NCBI GenBank assembly: GCA_018399055.1 | Contig: CP073762.1 | Location: forward strand, 1,302,001-1,366,000 | Source: Simkaniaceae bacterium | GTDB taxonomy: Bacteria > Chlamydiota > Chlamydiia > Chlamydiales > Simkaniaceae | Direction: 5' to 3' | Length of the DNA: 64,000 nt | Part shown: one piece after another, positions 15,879 through 24,260 of the stretch | Layout: each line of letters opens with the position of its first letter | Numbering within the stretch: the first letter of the stretch is position 1 | Notes under the pieces: generated by a model | Told to the model about the DNA's origin: nothing | The model's input: the letters and a program-made list of their open reading frames with translations, nothing else | Databases searched by the model: none | Translations under genes and position numbers: made by a program

Positions 15879-17020
15879 TACCGTCTCCATTTTTCTTGTA
15901 TTGCGGTACCTGTTTCAGCCATCCAAGCATCAACTGCAGCTTGACCATTCTCATCAAGAATCGCTCGAATTTCTGGGATAATCCGATTAAATAAATCAGG
16001 GTAGCTGGTGTGGTTCTCAGCTAAAAACTCGGCATAGGCCATGTAAGCCTTGGCTTTTTCCATCCCTTCAAGATTACCCATAAGTCTCTCGCGAAAAACT
16101 AACATGTTCTGTGGTGGAGAACCCCTGAAATCCTCACCGGAATGATCACGCCTTGATTTAATATAGAACTGCTCACACAAATCGATTTTCTGAGCGAATG
16201 TAATCTTGTCGCCAATACCATTAATATATCCAGTAATGGTCTCATAGACCTCTTGGTGCCCAGCCTTTTCCATATCCCAAGTTGACCAACGGAGCTGAAT
16301 GGATCTCCCCGTCTTTTCCATCCAAAGGTCAAATTGTGCCTGCTCTCCTTCCCCTAGATGTTCAGTGAAATATTGAGAATTGACAAATGAGGAGTTGAAA
16401 ACCCCAGCCGCATTGATTACCTCGATATATTCCATTTGAGCTTTAACTTTTCCCCATCCCTGAAGTTTATTTAGAAAGTCTGAATAAAGATTTAATGCAC
16501 GACTAGCTGGAGATCCTCGCCAATCGTCCCTGGAAAAGAGTACCGCCTTCTGGAAGAACGCTTTGCATGTTTTAATGCTTTGCTCTGGAGTAATCGTCTC
16601 TTTATTCTCTGCAAAAAGTTGTTTAAGCTCCTCATAGATCTCTGCGCACTCTTCTTTGGTCTCAATTTTGTCAATACGTGCAAGAGCTGTGTTGGGCTTG
16701 AGATTTGAGATAACTAGTTGAGATCCAAAGAGCGCTGCGCCTGCAAGGTATTTCGTTCTTTTAGCTAGGTCAGTATAGCTCATCCCATAGGCAACAAGCC
16801 CAAGTGAGATACCATCAGCAAGCCAGTTCATTTTTGTGCGCTCTCCAAGAGGTGCATGCACCCTTTGCGAAACGCCCTGAACCACAGCTGCAATCCCGAT
16901 GCGCGATGCAGCACTGGTGAGTCCATCAACCTTTTTATAGCGAGCCGCAGCGTAGAAAAGGGCTGCTGTTGCCATTTGTAGTCCAAATCGGACTCCACTT
17001 ACGGAATTATATTGCGTCAT
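15878..17020 (-). CDS. Tandem paralog family protein B
   Basis: This 380-residue protein is strongly similar to the gene at 14421 over its whole length, but lacks one ~66-residue C-terminal module. It has the same hydrophobic first ~115 residues, the same TKEECAEIYEEL helical middle part, and modules ending EGEQAQFDLWMEKTG and NGQAAVDAWMAETG. The start ATG at 17020 overlaps the stop of the upstream gene by one base (TAATG), with GGAG 8 bases ahead, so translation should be coupled. A longer frame from 17071 would only run inside the upstream gene. The function is unknown. Confidence 0.75.
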   Translation of the reverse strand: MTQYNSVSGVRFGLQMATAALFYAAARYKKVDGLTSAASRIGIAAVVQGVSQRVHAPLGERTKMNWLADGISLGLVAYGMSYTDLAKRTKYLAGAALFGSQLVISNLKPNTALARIDKIETKEECAEIYEELKQLFAENKETITPEQSIKTCKAFFQKAVLFSRDDWRGSPASRALNLYSDFLNKLQGWGKVKAQMEYIEVINAAGVFNSSFVNSQYFTEHLGEGEQAQFDLWMEKTGRSIQLRWSTWDMEKAGHQEVYETITGYINGIGDKITFAQKIDLCEQFYIKSRRDHSGEDFRGSPPQNMLVFRERLMGNLEGMEKAKAYMAYAEFLAENHTSYPDLFNRIIPEIRAILDENGQAAVDAWMAETGTAIQEKWRR

Positions 17021-17967
17021 TACTGTTGTCTCCATCTTTGATAAATGGCATGCCCTTCCCGGATTAGCCATGATTGTTTATAAGTTTTCCCCAGTCCGTC
17101 TCTAAAACTCTCAAAAAAGGTGCGGTTTTGAAGTTCTTGAGAATCTAGGAATTTTAGATATTGTACAGAGGCTATGGCTTGATCACTCCCCTTCAAGCGA
17201 GAGTGAATCAGATCCTCATAAAGAAGAAGCGCATCGCCAACCGTATTGTCGACTCCCCCTTCAGCGGAATAGAATTTTGCGATAAATGCTTCACATATTG
17301 AAAATAGGGTTGTGATACGCACGTTTTCTAACGCAGCAATTTTTTGTATTTCTTGATAGTAACCATCTTGTTCGTCTGCATTCGCTTCTTGAATTAGCTC
17401 GATCAAATCATTTCGTATTTGATCCCCAAGAATATTGTTAAAAGGGCTAAATTGCTGGTAAACCCAGGTGAGTGCTTCGGCTTTTGCAAGCCCAAGCTTT
17501 TCTTTGCAAGCCTGAAGCGCTTTCCTAAAAAACGCCATTTGATCAAACCTTTGCAACGGTCCCGGACGGATACGTCTTGCCTGAGCGGCCCAATTCATAA
17601 TCTTTTGCTCAAGAGGCTTGCAAATCCTTAGATTTGGCTGCTGATAATTACCAGAGTGCATGGTAAATAATTCTTTGACACAGGCCTGAGATGCAAACAA
17701 AATCGAGCCTGAAATCAGCTTCGTTTTAAAAGAAGTCTTTGAAAATGCAAACCCCAGACCGATAAGCACTGCTGAGGTGAACATCTTTGTATCGCTTTCC
17801 CAGTTTCTCTGCTTAAAAGGAACAGGTGGGCGGTAGCCCTGAACAATTGAGGAAAGGACGAGTCCTCCGACAGAAGGAAGGAACTTTTTCTGTTTGATAT
17901 AGTAATAAGCACCAGCAACTAAGCAGTTCACTCCAACAGAGGGTAAATGAATATTTTGACTTGTCAT
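17020..17967 (-). CDS. Tandem paralog family protein C
   Basis: This is a 315-residue protein, the first gene of the array and a more distant relative of A and B. It has the same N-terminal hydrophobic layout (VNCLVAGAYYYIKQKK, GGLVLSSIVQG, FTSAVLIGLGFAF, KLISGSILFASQA) and one C-terminal module ending KQSW, then GHAIYQRWRQQ. The ATG is preceded by GGAAGAG. A 7-bp inverted repeat (17975-17981 with 17987-17993) lies directly upstream of the ribosome site and could be an operator or leader hairpin. The C-B pair overlaps at TAATG. The function is unknown; effector or inclusion-membrane roles are guesses from hydrophobicity. Confidence 0.72.
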   Translation of the reverse strand: MTSQNIHLPSVGVNCLVAGAYYYIKQKKFLPSVGGLVLSSIVQGYRPPVPFKQRNWESDTKMFTSAVLIGLGFAFSKTSFKTKLISGSILFASQACVKELFTMHSGNYQQPNLRICKPLEQKIMNWAAQARRIRPGPLQRFDQMAFFRKALQACKEKLGLAKAEALTWVYQQFSPFNNILGDQIRNDLIELIQEANADEQDGYYQEIQKIAALENVRITTLFSICEAFIAKFYSAEGGVDNTVGDALLLYEDLIHSRLKGSDQAIASVQYLKFLDSQELQNRTFFESFRDGLGKTYKQSWLIREGHAIYQRWRQQ

Positions 17968-18058
17968 TACTCTTCCAAAATCGACTATTTTGGGAGAGAT
18001 GTTACCAAAATATCTCTATGAAGTAAATAGGAATATTGGAAGCCTAACCACCTTGTAG

Positions 18059-19366
18059 CTAATCATCTTCATCCTCATCTTCGTACTCCTGACTGAAGGG
18101 GTAGAGATCTTCATCATCATCATCGAACTCATCCTCATCGCCAGCATCGCTTCGAGGATCGATATAAAAGGCGAGAGACGTTGCTCTAGGGAGGGGGAGG
18201 TAATCGCTCTGTTCCTCATCGCCGCGAGATTTAGCATGAAATACTCTCCAAAGACAAATAAGGGTAAAGACGCCGCACAAAATACTCATATAGAGAAAGA
18301 GCCCTCGAGGACCAAAGAAACTCATAAAGAACGGGGCGACAAGAGGACCGATAATACATCCAACTCCATAGATCACTAGAAGAGCGCAAGTGATCCCCAC
18401 AATTTTTTTATCCGAAAAATGATCACACGTATAGGTAATCGAAAGGGGGTACAAAGTGAACGAGATCCCTCCAAACAGGATTGTCAAACTAAGAAGAAGA
18501 TAATAGTGGAAGTGAAGGCTATGGTAGAGTGCAAACGTCACACACATTAAAGCTAAGGAAACACCTATAATCACTTTTCGACGGTCAAAGATATCAGAGA
18601 GATGGCCAATGGGCCATTGAAGAACGAGCCCCCCTAGGATGGTAAACCCCATGATTTGAGAAATTTGCAGCACTGAAAGGTTGATCTCCTTAGCAAAAAT
18701 TGGCGCAAGGGAATAAAAAGAGCTTAAAATCAAACCCGAGACAAAACATCCAATCGGGCCAAGAGGAGCCTTTCTTACGATTTGAAAGATGTTGGTAATC
18801 GAGGAGTCTAGAAGCATAGGACCGCTACTCTTCATCATACACACAGGAATGACAGACAGGGAACTTAGAATAACCGTGATAACAAAGGGCAATAAACTAT
18901 TGATCGGTGAAAAGTTAAGAATGAATTGTCCAAATCCTTGGGCCATATAGAGAGTAAGCATATAGAAAGAAAGGAGTCTTCCTCTGTTTTTAACTCCAGT
19001 AGACAGGAGAAGCCAACTCTCAATTGCAATAAAAAATCCCGAGACACAAAACCCCATAAAAAAACGAAATATTGACCAAGAGACAACGCTAATTATTCCC
19101 CCTTGCAAGACAATCAAAACAGAATTAACGGACGCAACAATTGCAAAAGCTCGAATATGCCCAATCCTCTCAATAAGCCTTTCGATATAAATAGAGCCAA
19201 GCATAATTCCGGCGTAATAAAAGGCATTAATCAAACCAATGATCCAATTGGGATAGTCAGCAACGGCAAGGCGTAGACTTGTAAATGTCGTGAAGAATCC
19301 ATTTCCTAACATCACAATCACAAGACTCACTAAGGGCGGCATAACGCTGCGCAGGACTTTTCTCAT
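18059..19366 (-). CDS. Major facilitator superfamily transporter with acidic C-terminal tail
   Basis: This 435-residue inner-membrane protein has about twelve hydrophobic helices in two halves. The MFS loop 2-3 signature appears as GSIYIERLIERIGHIRAF, and the second-half equivalent as GHLSDIFDRRKV. It resembles YcaD-type permeases in overall pattern. The last ~45 residues are cytoplasmic and very acidic (DEDEFDDDDEDLYPF, EYEDEDEDD). The substrate is unknown. The start ATG overlaps the stop of the upstream gene by four bases (ATGA), which supports co-translation. Confidence 0.85.
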   Translation of the reverse strand: MRKVLRSVMPPLVSLVIVMLGNGFFTTFTSLRLAVADYPNWIIGLINAFYYAGIMLGSIYIERLIERIGHIRAFAIVASVNSVLIVLQGGIISVVSWSIFRFFMGFCVSGFFIAIESWLLLSTGVKNRGRLLSFYMLTLYMAQGFGQFILNFSPINSLLPFVITVILSSLSVIPVCMMKSSGPMLLDSSITNIFQIVRKAPLGPIGCFVSGLILSSFYSLAPIFAKEINLSVLQISQIMGFTILGGLVLQWPIGHLSDIFDRRKVIIGVSLALMCVTFALYHSLHFHYYLLLSLTILFGGISFTLYPLSITYTCDHFSDKKIVGITCALLVIYGVGCIIGPLVAPFFMSFFGPRGLFLYMSILCGVFTLICLWRVFHAKSRGDEEQSDYLPLPRATSLAFYIDPRSDAGDEDEFDDDDEDLYPFSQEYEDEDEDD

Positions 19367-20997
19367 TCAGACCTCTTCTTCACTGCGATTTTTTTTTGTG
19401 CTTCTGGAGAGAACCAACGACCATCCTGCTTAATGAGTGGCTGAGTAATCATCATGTATTTTTCCTTTTCAAAAGGGTGTTGTACCTCTCCCTTTTTCGT
19501 GATAAGCTGCTCAAAAGTATACCGAAGTTTAAGATGGTTTTCGTCTTCCATAACAACCGTGATGTCGGTATTAGATAAGATAGGAAGAAAGTATTGGGGT
19601 TTTTCTCCTAGAAGCTTCAGCACCCCATCCTCAATCGCAGACTGAAAGGCTTGTCTTCCCACTTGTGAAAACGCCTGCTGCAAAAGAGAAAAAAGGGGTT
19701 CGTCTACTGGACATAACTTTTGCATTTCTTTGTAAGTTTCAATGAGCTTTTCCACTGAAAAAGAGTCGGTTTTATCTGCATGAAACAGAAGTTTATCATG
19801 ATTGTAAAGGTAAAGAGAGGGCCGCTCACGATGGAGTTCTTTTGCAAAGTCAACTGTCATAAAACGAAGGTCCTGATCCTCAGAAATCTTTTCATTAAGG
19901 GTAGGAAATGCTTCGGTATCATCCTTTATCTTCTTATCAACCCCTTCATAAATGTGTTCTATAAAGGACAATTCCTTTTGGATTTCTGAGGGACATTCTT
20001 CAAAAGCCCAGTCGAGAAGGCCTAAAGTGACTTGAGAAACTTCTTGAATCGAGAGAAGAAATTCCCACTGATATTTATTGAGGATCAGAGCGCATATGCC
20101 AAACTGATCCTCCTCACTCATATGGTAAAGGACCTCTTGCTGGTTTGCGAGCTGAATCAACTGTCTCCGATTGGCCAGTGGAAGGTCCTGAGGCAAATAC
20201 CGACTAGCTAGATACGTTTGAAGAATTTCAATATCCTTTTTGGATGTTTTAGAAAGGGTTGCAAGAAGGTGGAAAAGCTCAGGATTTGTCTCTTTTAGCT
20301 CGTCAAAATCCTGATATGCGAGAACCACTTCTTGAAATGCCTTTCCAAGCTCACGAAACTTCGTTGTGAGATAAATGTTTTTCCGACAAACAGATGTGCG
20401 CGTCAGTCGGTCATGAATTCCAGCGGGAGCCAAGCAGTACTCTTCCTTCAACGTCCGGCTGCAGTAATTGATATTTTGGATCTGCCGGTATTGATTTATA
20501 CGTGCCTTTTTCTTGAGCTCATGCCACATCCTTAAATAATCAAGATGTTTACGTGACTTATGACGATGAAGGCGAATGCTCCGATTATCACGAATAGGAT
20601 TGGTGATAAACAAAAGAAGCTCATTGGGATAGTAGATTGCTTTAAACTCTAAAGCTTCCTCTGTTTCATCCACTTTTTCAGATTGAACGCTCATAAAAAT
20701 TGCGTTAAGGGATTGTCTTGGATCTGGGTGAGTTTGCTCCTTGCGGCGCTCCTCGATATGTTCTTGCAGTGCTCTAAAAAAAAAGAGCTTGCGGGCTGAA
20801 AGGGCTTGAGCAACCGATCGCTTCGATTGTTTGTATTTTTTGTAAGGGTAAACACCAAAAGTAATGATGGAAAGACATAAGTTTTTAAGTGAGCTTGCTT
20901 TAAATTGAGAGCGAAAGTGACGTGAAACTGCTCCCTCCCACGATTCTCGGTGGTTGATATTGACCATTTTCACATCTGGAAGGACTGGACCATGCAT
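19363..20997 (-). CDS. Hypothetical protein, possibly chlamydia-specific
   Basis: This is a 544-residue protein without recognisable motifs. A hydrophobic stretch at ~27-42 (LKNLCLSIITFGVYPYKKY) could be one membrane anchor. The rest is Glu/Lys/Leu-rich and predicted helical. I set the start at ATG 20997 because GGGGAG lies 7 bases upstream. The ATG at 21027 has no such site. Coupled to the MFS gene by a 4-base overlap, it may work with that transporter, but nothing in the sequence shows how. Confidence 0.65.
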   Translation of the reverse strand: MHGPVLPDVKMVNINHRESWEGAVSRHFRSQFKASSLKNLCLSIITFGVYPYKKYKQSKRSVAQALSARKLFFFRALQEHIEERRKEQTHPDPRQSLNAIFMSVQSEKVDETEEALEFKAIYYPNELLLFITNPIRDNRSIRLHRHKSRKHLDYLRMWHELKKKARINQYRQIQNINYCSRTLKEEYCLAPAGIHDRLTRTSVCRKNIYLTTKFRELGKAFQEVVLAYQDFDELKETNPELFHLLATLSKTSKKDIEILQTYLASRYLPQDLPLANRRQLIQLANQQEVLYHMSEEDQFGICALILNKYQWEFLLSIQEVSQVTLGLLDWAFEECPSEIQKELSFIEHIYEGVDKKIKDDTEAFPTLNEKISEDQDLRFMTVDFAKELHRERPSLYLYNHDKLLFHADKTDSFSVEKLIETYKEMQKLCPVDEPLFSLLQQAFSQVGRQAFQSAIEDGVLKLLGEKPQYFLPILSNTDITVVMEDENHLKLRYTFEQLITKKGEVQHPFEKEKYMMITQPLIKQDGRWFSPEAQKKIAVKKRSE

Positions 20998-21062
20998 GTA
21001 AGCTCCCCTTACGCCACTAGGTAGCATATGCTCGCTAATACTAGCTATCGAAAATATCGGAG

Positions 21063-21545
21063 TTACATATTGAAGAACTTTCTAGCGATCGTGCCTAAGT
21101 GAAAGAGATGGTAGCAGAAAGATACCATAACCAAGCCCTTAAGAGTCCACAAAAGAGTGCGAATCCAATTACAGCGGATAAGCCGTTGCACAATTTTAAG
21201 AGAGAATCTAACACTAAGCTTCTGGTGTTGATTCAGTTGAAAGAGAAAGGTCGAGAGCCAAATCAAGATCAAAAGGATCAGATTGGCTCCCGCAAGCTTC
21301 GTTAGAGTCCCTTCCGTTGACGCTCCGATGAGGAGTATCGCAGTAATCACTTCGATAAGCATAATAGGACCGATCAAAAGCGCTGCCCGCCTAATGTGGG
21401 CGCGCTCATACTCTACGAACCCCTCCTTAATCTTCCGATAAAGAGGGTAATGAACAACCTGCAAAAACCACATGATTCCAACAACAACCCAGGTTACAAC
21501 AAGTTGTATAAGTGTTAGATAGATCAGATCCAAAACACCTTGCAT
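21063..21545 (-). CDS. Four-helix membrane protein, function unknown
   Basis: This 160-residue protein has about four transmembrane helices (5-27, ~50-72, ~80-98, ~135-152). A His in helix 1 to 2 (QVVHYPLY) and the NWIRTLLW motif before the last helix resemble small integral membrane proteins of the DUF1772 kind. That assignment is tentative. The start overlaps the stop of the preceding gene by one base (TAATG), so it is translated with the exported protein at 21545. Confidence 0.65.
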   Translation of the reverse strand: MQGVLDLIYLTLIQLVVTWVVVGIMWFLQVVHYPLYRKIKEGFVEYERAHIRRAALLIGPIMLIEVITAILLIGASTEGTLTKLAGANLILLILIWLSTFLFQLNQHQKLSVRFSLKIVQRLIRCNWIRTLLWTLKGLVMVSFCYHLFHLGTIARKFFNM

Positions 21546-22138
21546 TATTTAACCAGCTCAAATGAGTTAATAAAGTGGTCAAAATTCCCTTCAAGGTAGT
21601 TCGTTACTTCGCACTCCATTGCTAGAAGATAGAGGTGATTTTCCGCCATGATAGCACGCCCTTTAAAGTAAGTCCCTTTCGCCTGGATGAAGAAATCAAG
21701 CGCTTTATGTCCATCAATAACGACTAAATCAGCAAATATCAACTCATTGTCATGGTTTTGTGTGACCAACCCATTGAGAAAGCTTTCTAGGCTCATCTCA
21801 GCATGAGACTCATTAATAAACGGAGGGTACTGCGCAATAAGCATCATGTAGATCGCTTTCTTTTCATGTGCAGAAACATACACATCATAGCGGAGGTTAT
21901 ACCCTTCCTCAGGAAAGGGCATGATCTGTTTTACATGCTCAGGAGATTCAGGCAGAGAAACCATACATTTTCCATGTACAGAATGAAATTTCTTCCATCC
22001 TTCAGCAGTTTGGATTGTTGCCTTTGATTGAACAGCCATTTTCACTGGTGCTCCCCCAACAAAAGCAGGACCTCCTCCTGCAGTTAGTAAAATCGCTCCA
22101 AGTGCAGCAAACGCCTTCTTTTTAAATAAACTCAGCAT
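21545..22138 (-). CDS. Exported hypothetical protein
   Basis: The N-terminus (MLSLFKKKAFAALGAILLTAGGGPAFVGG) is a signal peptide or uncleaved anchor. The mature part, about 165 residues, begins WKKFHSVHGKCMVSLPESP and has a compact alpha/beta pattern seen in DUF1795/PsbP-like small periplasmic proteins. There are two Cys (K-C-M and E-C-E). The family call is tentative. The gene sits in an apparent run with the Yip1-like gene 29 bases upstream and the TAATG-coupled membrane gene downstream. Confidence 0.65.
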   Translation of the reverse strand: MLSLFKKKAFAALGAILLTAGGGPAFVGGAPVKMAVQSKATIQTAEGWKKFHSVHGKCMVSLPESPEHVKQIMPFPEEGYNLRYDVYVSAHEKKAIYMMLIAQYPPFINESHAEMSLESFLNGLVTQNHDNELIFADLVVIDGHKALDFFIQAKGTYFKGRAIMAENHLYLLAMECEVTNYLEGNFDHFINSFELVK

Positions 22139-22166
22139 CTTTTTTCCCCCTTCTACTTCGTTTCGT

Positions 22167-22799
22167 TTAAGTTACGTGTGTCAGAGCAGAAACACCCCAA
22201 CTAACAAGGAAAAGAAGGATAAAGATCGAAAGCCCTGCTAAAAAAGCATTTAGCAGCGCCATCCATGCTGAAAACCCTTGCACTTCTCCCAATGCATGTA
22301 AATAAATAATCAATCCCCAGATCGCCAAAACAAACTGGGCAATGCCTATGACAAGATTAATAATTGAAGCTGATCCAACAAGGCTTTTTTCGTAGCCTGG
22401 AACAAACAAGCTATTGCCATTAATAACTATGCAAAAAATCCAAAATAAGAGTGTCACAACCATAGGGACTGTAGACCAATAGGTTGCCGCTCGGATTTGT
22501 TTGAATGAGCCCTTTCCCTTGATAAGCTTTCCAAGCAGAAATGCAAAAAAGCTCGATATATTGAAGACTATATAGCCCGCTGGAATAGCTAAAACCAGCG
22601 ATAATATGATAATAACCAACAATGACGACGACTGCCCAAGTGCCAAAAACTGACTTGTTTGCAGCATATACAAGAAGCCATAAATTGCACACATCACGAT
22701 GAAGCGAAAACTCACATCATAATCGACAAGCGCTCGTATTGTCTTTCTAGGCTTAACCCAGATACTGAGCCAAGGATTGAGTCCTAATTTCTCTTTCAT
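22167..22799 (-). CDS. Yip1-like multi-pass membrane protein
   Basis: This 210-residue protein has five hydrophobic helices. Its opening (NPWLSIWVKPRKTIRALVD) is typical of bacterial YIP1-domain proteins, where a conserved W-x-x-P-x-x-T-I/V precedes the helices. The role of such proteins in bacteria is unclear. The start at ATG 22799 has GGAGGGG 4 bases ahead. The longer form from 22826 lacks a ribosome site. The last helix ends near the C-terminus (LSIFILLFLVSWGVSA). Confidence 0.7.
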   Translation of the reverse strand: MKEKLGLNPWLSIWVKPRKTIRALVDYDVSFRFIVMCAIYGFLYMLQTSQFLALGQSSSLLVIIILSLVLAIPAGYIVFNISSFFAFLLGKLIKGKGSFKQIRAATYWSTVPMVVTLLFWIFCIVINGNSLFVPGYEKSLVGSASIINLVIGIAQFVLAIWGLIIYLHALGEVQGFSAWMALLNAFLAGLSIFILLFLVSWGVSALTHVT

Positions 22800-22920
22800 T
22801 TCCCCTCCTCCATGGATGGAAGGCAAAAACCAAGTCTCCTGCTCAATTTGCCGCCTTCATCTTTAAATCTAGATTGAAAAAATTAATTACACAAGAGGAA
22901 ATATTTTCCGCATGAAAGAT

Positions 22921-22942
22921 GGAGGCAGCGACTGCTGCCTCC
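22921..22942 (-). terminator. Stem-loop terminator of brnQ
   Basis: GGAGGCAGC and GCTGCCTCC pair around a 4-base loop, 7 bases after the brnQ stop on the minus strand, followed by ATCTTTC. The T-run is short. Confidence 0.6.
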
Positions 22943-22949
22943 TAACGAT

Positions 22950-24095
22950 TTATACAAAGTACTGGAAATAGAGCACTAACGAAAGTGTGACAAAAACCGG
23001 AACTTTAACTGGTTGGTAGTTTAGAAGTTTATGAAAAACATTCATGACGCAAAGAACCAACATGGAGGGGTAAACAACTTCCAAAACAGGCGCCAATAGT
23101 TTAACAATTCCTGTGAACTCGAGTGTTGAGACACAAGCTGTGGTAACTAAAACGGCAACAAGAGACCAATCATATGATAGCCGCCCCTTTGTAATACGTT
23201 TTTGCAAAAACTCAGCACAAACAACCGTTAATGCAATCGCTGTGGTTAAACAAGTTAGAGCAATTGACATGCACACAATAAGACCTGCATGTTGACCGAG
23301 CACGATTTGACCTATGCGACCTAGAAGTTGGTCGGCCCCAGTGCCATCAAGAGCCATGCTATGATGGGCAGCAACATAGCTAAATCCGATATAGATTATA
23401 CTCAAAAGACCTGCACCAATCAGACTGGCCTTGAATACAGGGACCAAAACGCTTTTTCGCTCCCCTTGCTGCTCCTTAAGCTTATTATAAACAAGAGAGG
23501 AGAAGAAGAAGGCTGCTAGAAGATCCATAGTATTATATCCTTCTCTTAGCCCATAGAAAAAAGGATGGGTTACGTGAGACGATCCCACAGGATCTGAATT
23601 TGAGAAGAAAACCCCTTTGATGATGATCACAACCAATAAGAGAACAAGTATAGGAGATAAAACATAACCAATAAGGTCTAAAATTCTGTTCTTTTTCCAC
23701 GAGCAGAGGAAGACAATCAGGCAGCTAACTAAGCTAAAAGTTAGAAGGTGCATCCCAGAAAAATAGACTTTAAGAGTTGAATAAGTCAGCGTAATACAAC
23801 GGGGAATTCCCCCAAAAGGACCAATCATAGCAAGCAGGAGTATGATGACGAAAAGTCCAGGTCCTTTGCCAATCCGGCTGAAGAAACTTTCATAGTCTCC
23901 TTCATAGAGACTGATGGATAATAAACCGCTAAATGGAATCACGATAGCTGTCAAAACTAGACCGAGTAGAGCCCATACCAATCCCCCTTCAACAGTTTGC
24001 CCAATAATCAGAGGAAATGTAATATTTCCTGCTCCAAAAAACATGGAGAACATCGCAAGTCCTGTTGATAATGATGTGCTTTTTAATTTGTTCAC
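22950..24095 (-). CDS. brnQ: Branched-chain amino acid:cation symporter (LIVCS family)
   Basis: This 381-residue inner membrane symporter should import Leu, Ile and Val with Na+ or H+. It has about eleven to twelve helices and the LIVCS N-terminal signature (LAMFSMFFGAGNITFPLIIGQ), followed by GPFGGIPRC. The length is slightly below the usual 430. The start is a GTG at 24095 with AAGGA upstream. Single gene with a hairpin just after its stop. An auxotrophic intracellular bacterium would depend on such a carrier, which fits the rest of the window. Confidence 0.92.
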   Translation of the reverse strand: MNKLKSTSLSTGLAMFSMFFGAGNITFPLIIGQTVEGGLVWALLGLVLTAIVIPFSGLLSISLYEGDYESFFSRIGKGPGLFVIILLLAMIGPFGGIPRCITLTYSTLKVYFSGMHLLTFSLVSCLIVFLCSWKKNRILDLIGYVLSPILVLLLVVIIIKGVFFSNSDPVGSSHVTHPFFYGLREGYNTMDLLAAFFFSSLVYNKLKEQQGERKSVLVPVFKASLIGAGLLSIIYIGFSYVAAHHSMALDGTGADQLLGRIGQIVLGQHAGLIVCMSIALTCLTTAIALTVVCAEFLQKRITKGRLSYDWSLVAVLVTTACVSTLEFTGIVKLLAPVLEVVYPSMLVLCVMNVFHKLLNYQPVKVPVFVTLSLVLYFQYFV

Positions 24096-24153
24096 TTTTT
24101 TTCCTTAAGTTTCGAATTAATAATACTAGATTCTGAATGGGGGGGGATTTACA

Positions 24154-24169
24154 TGCGCCTAGAGGCGCA
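24154..24169. other. Short hairpin in the brnQ upstream gap
   Basis: TGCGCCTAGAGGCGCA is a 6-bp GC-rich stem with a 4-base loop, in the 165-base gap between brnQ and the epimerase gene. It has no T-run on either strand, so a terminator role is weak. It may be a leader structure of brnQ. Nothing else stands out in this gap apart from a run of eight G. Confidence 0.35.
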
Positions 24170-24260
24170 CAATAATTACTCGAGTGGAAATAAGTTGTAC
24201 ATTTTTTACTGGTTCCATAACGCACTGCAGTATACAACACGAAAAAATTTGACGCAAGAG

